A stretch of DNA of 64,000 nucleotides from Flavobacterium daemonense (GTDB lineage Bacteria > Bacteroidota > Bacteroidia > Flavobacteriales > Flavobacteriaceae). Location: positions 1-64,000 of the forward strand of contig NZ_VJYD01000012.1 in assembly GCF_007341385.1 (NCBI RefSeq). The letters are read 5' to 3'. The position numbers were made by a program, and so were the translations under genes. Positions 62,268 to 64,000 of this stretch are shown one piece after another. Below the pieces are notes generated by a model that did no database searches, had not been told where the DNA came from, and saw only the letters and a list, made by a program, of their open reading frames with translations. Numbering within the stretch: the stretch's first letter is position 1; the number at the start of each line of letters is the position of its first letter.

Positions 62268-62477
62268 TTATTCTAGTTCTACACAATCAAAAATACCATT
62301 GTCAGCAAGCAGTTCCACAACGTTAAGTTCACTGTCAATGCGCAAAATATTATCGCAGTCTTCAAGATCAAAATTCCATAAAGTTTGTGGCAATAATTTG
62401 TGGAGCAATGCCGAAGCCGCTTCTAATTTCGTCGAACTGTCAACGGAAGTTTTAAATACATAAATCATAATTTGCAT
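62268..62477 (-). CDS. Small conserved protein upstream of the pentapeptide gene
   Basis: A 69-residue protein I recognise only as a short type common in Bacteroidota: MQIMIYVFKTSVDSS, then WNFDLEDCDNILRIDSELN. The alternating strand-helix pattern suggests a ferredoxin-like fold (similar to an HMA domain) but without a CxxC. A start three codons later (MIYVFK) is also possible. It ends eight bases before the pentapeptide gene and is probably co-translated with it. Confidence 0.7.
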   Translation of the reverse strand: MQIMIYVFKTSVDSSTKLEAASALLHKLLPQTLWNFDLEDCDNILRIDSELNVVELLADNGIFDCVELE

Positions 62478-62538
62478 TTTTGAAGAGGCAAATGTCTGAA
62501 AAATGTGTTTTTACTTAATAGGATTCTATAATCAATAA

Positions 62539-63459
62539 TTAGGACTTATCAATCATTTTTCGGTACTGAATAGGAGAAATTCCTTCATGTTTTTTAAAAA
62601 AGCGACTGAAATACGATTGATCTTCATGACCAACATGAGCTGCTATTTCGTTGATCGAAAGTGTAGTTTGAAAGAGTAAATACTTGGCTTCCAATAAAAT
62701 GTTCTCATCAATCCATTTTACTGCAGATTTGCCTGTAATTGTTTTCACACATTTGTTTAAATGATTGGGCGTTACATTGAGCAATGAAGCATAATGATTG
62801 ACTTGATGATGCGTTTTGATATGAAGATGAATAAGCTCTTTGAATTTGTTCGTAATAATTTCTGCAGCCGAAATACCTTTAGACGCCGTTATTGAGTTTT
62901 TATTCATTTCGTAGAATAAAGCAATCAAATAGGTTTGAACAATATTAAGATTGGCTACGTTCGTATCGGTATATTCTTTTTGCAGCCGATTTAAAATGGA
63001 AGTAATCAAAGGAACGTCTTCAGCAGCTAAATTCACTTTTGGATTTCCTGAAATTTTCAAGAAATCAAAATCGTTTAGAAGTTCCCGGCTGCCAAATTTC
63101 CCAATTAAAATATCAGGATGAAATTGACAAATGTAACCGTTGTATGTATTGTAGATATTTTTAATCGAAAAAACTTGTTCGGCAGGAACTACTATAATTT
63201 GATTTGAAACGGTTTCATATTCTTCAAATCCAACATTCATTTTGTGGAAACCAGATTCTACAAAAATCAAGGTATGACAACGATGTTTAGATGGCGGAAC
63301 TGGATATTGCAAATGCATCATTTCTTCGGTTTTCAAACAAAAAAAATGATCTGAATCGGATTTGAACAACAAATGCATCGGATTGTCTTCTCCAAGAAAT
63401 TTCTCCCGAAACCCTTTTGCTTCGTACGTTTTTATTTTTTCCTCCGGTCTTGATTTCAT
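62539..63459 (-). CDS. AraC-family regulator
   Basis: A 306-residue regulator. An N-terminal cupin-like sensor domain (about 45-170; TLIFVESGFHKMNVGFEEYE) leads to a C-terminal AraC domain (about 205-303) with HYASLLNVTPNHLNKCVKTI and the second helix-turn-helix LSINEIAAHVGHEDQSYFSRFFKK, ending ISPIQYRKM. It begins two bases after the stop of the DUF6642-like gene, so the two are one operon. Its targets are not visible. Confidence 0.92.
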   Translation of the reverse strand: MKSRPEEKIKTYEAKGFREKFLGEDNPMHLLFKSDSDHFFCLKTEEMMHLQYPVPPSKHRCHTLIFVESGFHKMNVGFEEYETVSNQIIVVPAEQVFSIKNIYNTYNGYICQFHPDILIGKFGSRELLNDFDFLKISGNPKVNLAAEDVPLITSILNRLQKEYTDTNVANLNIVQTYLIALFYEMNKNSITASKGISAAEIITNKFKELIHLHIKTHHQVNHYASLLNVTPNHLNKCVKTITGKSAVKWIDENILLEAKYLLFQTTLSINEIAAHVGHEDQSYFSRFFKKHEGISPIQYRKMIDKS

Positions 63460-63461
63460 TT

Positions 63462-64000
63462 TTAATAGTATAATCTGAAATCAAGCAATTTGCAGAGTGC
63501 ATAATGTTTTTGGTACAATTCTTCAACTACTTCTGTCAAATCGTCGTTTTCCTGATATAAAGTAAAAAATGCTTTGTCAATTGTTTTATAACTGGCAATT
63601 TTATTATAAGAAGATCCGTAGCCAGAAATAGCGCGTGCGCCAGTAATGTCCAGAAAATATTGCGCTTCGTCTTCGTTGAGGTCTAGTCGTTTTTTATTGG
63701 CGAAATGAATAATTTTTCCTTTCATTTTTCCCTCAAAAAGTTCGGCTATTTCTTCAATGCTGTAATAATAATCATGTAAGCAGATATTGTTCTCCTGTCC
63801 AGGCATTACAAGATAGATGATTTCATAATCTTTAAAATTATGATCATCATATAAAAGTGTATTCAGGCTTTCTTCTAAACCTTCAATAGTATCACAGGTT
63901 TTGTGAATACTTGCAATTCCTTGATCGACAGCAATCTCTTCAAGATTTTTAACCACATCAGTAATAGTGACTTCATCTACGTCCTGAACACCTTCGAGGC
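63462..64000 (-). CDS. DUF6642-like protein, cut by the window edge
   Basis: A partial gene. The frame is open to the right edge of the window; residues before the GTG at 63956 read LEGVQDVDEVTITDV, so the true start is outside. The visible 178 or so residues contain KTCDTIEGLEESLNTLLYDD, YEIIYLVMPGQENNI, LHDYYYSIEEIAELFEGKMK and DITGARAISGYGSSYNKIA. I recall this as the DUF6642 family, of unknown function, but the name is uncertain. It is soluble and is coupled to the AraC gene (two-base gap). Confidence 0.75.
   Translation of the reverse strand, partial: LEGVQDVDEVTITDVVKNLEEIAVDQGIASIHKTCDTIEGLEESLNTLLYDDHNFKDYEIIYLVMPGQENNICLHDYYYSIEEIAELFEGKMKGKIIHFANKKRLDLNEDEAQYFLDITGARAISGYGSSYNKIASYKTIDKAFFTLYQENDDLTEVVEELYQKHYALCKLLDFRLYY

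Noticed and set aside
1..64000. Insertion sequences, prophage or integrase
   Set aside because: No transposase, integrase or phage structural protein is encoded in any frame.

Overview
The window looks like chromosomal DNA of a Flavobacterium-type member of the Bacteroidota. The evidence is the AT-rich sequence, TAnnTTTG-type -7 promoter elements, a SusC/SusD pair, a TonB with the N-terminal sequence typical of this phylum, head-GIN/PspC/PadR genes, a long signal peptidase I, and many palindromic intergenic repeats. No insertion sequence, prophage or CRISPR array is visible. One end is cut inside a gene: the reading frame at 63462 stays open to the right edge.

Layout. 1-31 kb is mostly housekeeping: alpha/beta hydrolase, coiled-coil protein plus NIF3 protein, lpxK, gap with a hybrid histidine kinase, lipA, M48 protease, tonB, a glycosyltransferase/ECF-type sigma factor pair, murB, recF, a TPR membrane protein, ribH, mutL followed by two rhomboid genes, an EEP-family hydrolase, and a long leftward run parA-parB-DUF5683-dapB-lepB-wbqC. 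31-45 kb holds a secreted beta-helix protein, a tRNA-Pro gene next to a decayed copy of itself, trxB, a PadR-PspC-GIN envelope cluster, and an 1131-residue protein that joins GH18-like, NodB deacetylase and GT2 synthase domains. This last gene sits between two near-identical palindromic repeats in opposite orientation.

44.4-52.2 kb is a copper-handling region on the minus strand: a 53-residue secreted protein with two CC motifs, a multicopper oxidase with a Met-rich insert and a beta-barrel-like C-terminal extension, a CopA-type P1B ATPase, an AraC regulator fused to a heavy-metal-associated (HMA) domain, a DUF3347 protein and a Cys-rich secreted protein. A plus-strand YoeB-type toxin-antitoxin pair lies inside it. 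The proposed roles are export of cytosolic copper by the ATPase, periplasmic oxidation or binding of copper by the oxidase and small Cys/Met proteins, and regulation by the HMA-AraC protein. The regulatory role is inference.

52.3-64 kb contains an AraC regulator divergent from an MFS exporter, a SusC-SusD-DUF5123 uptake operon with a perfect LacI-type palindrome directly after its predicted -7 element but no CAZyme genes in the window, a Qnr-like pentapeptide-repeat protein with a small partner, and a second AraC gene behind the truncated edge gene.

The candidates I consider most worth study are the copper module with its fused regulator and overlooked small CC protein, the three-domain polysaccharide enzyme, the MutL that lacks endonuclease motifs, the DUF164-type protein that lost all its zinc cysteines, and the nested or bracketing palindromic repeats.
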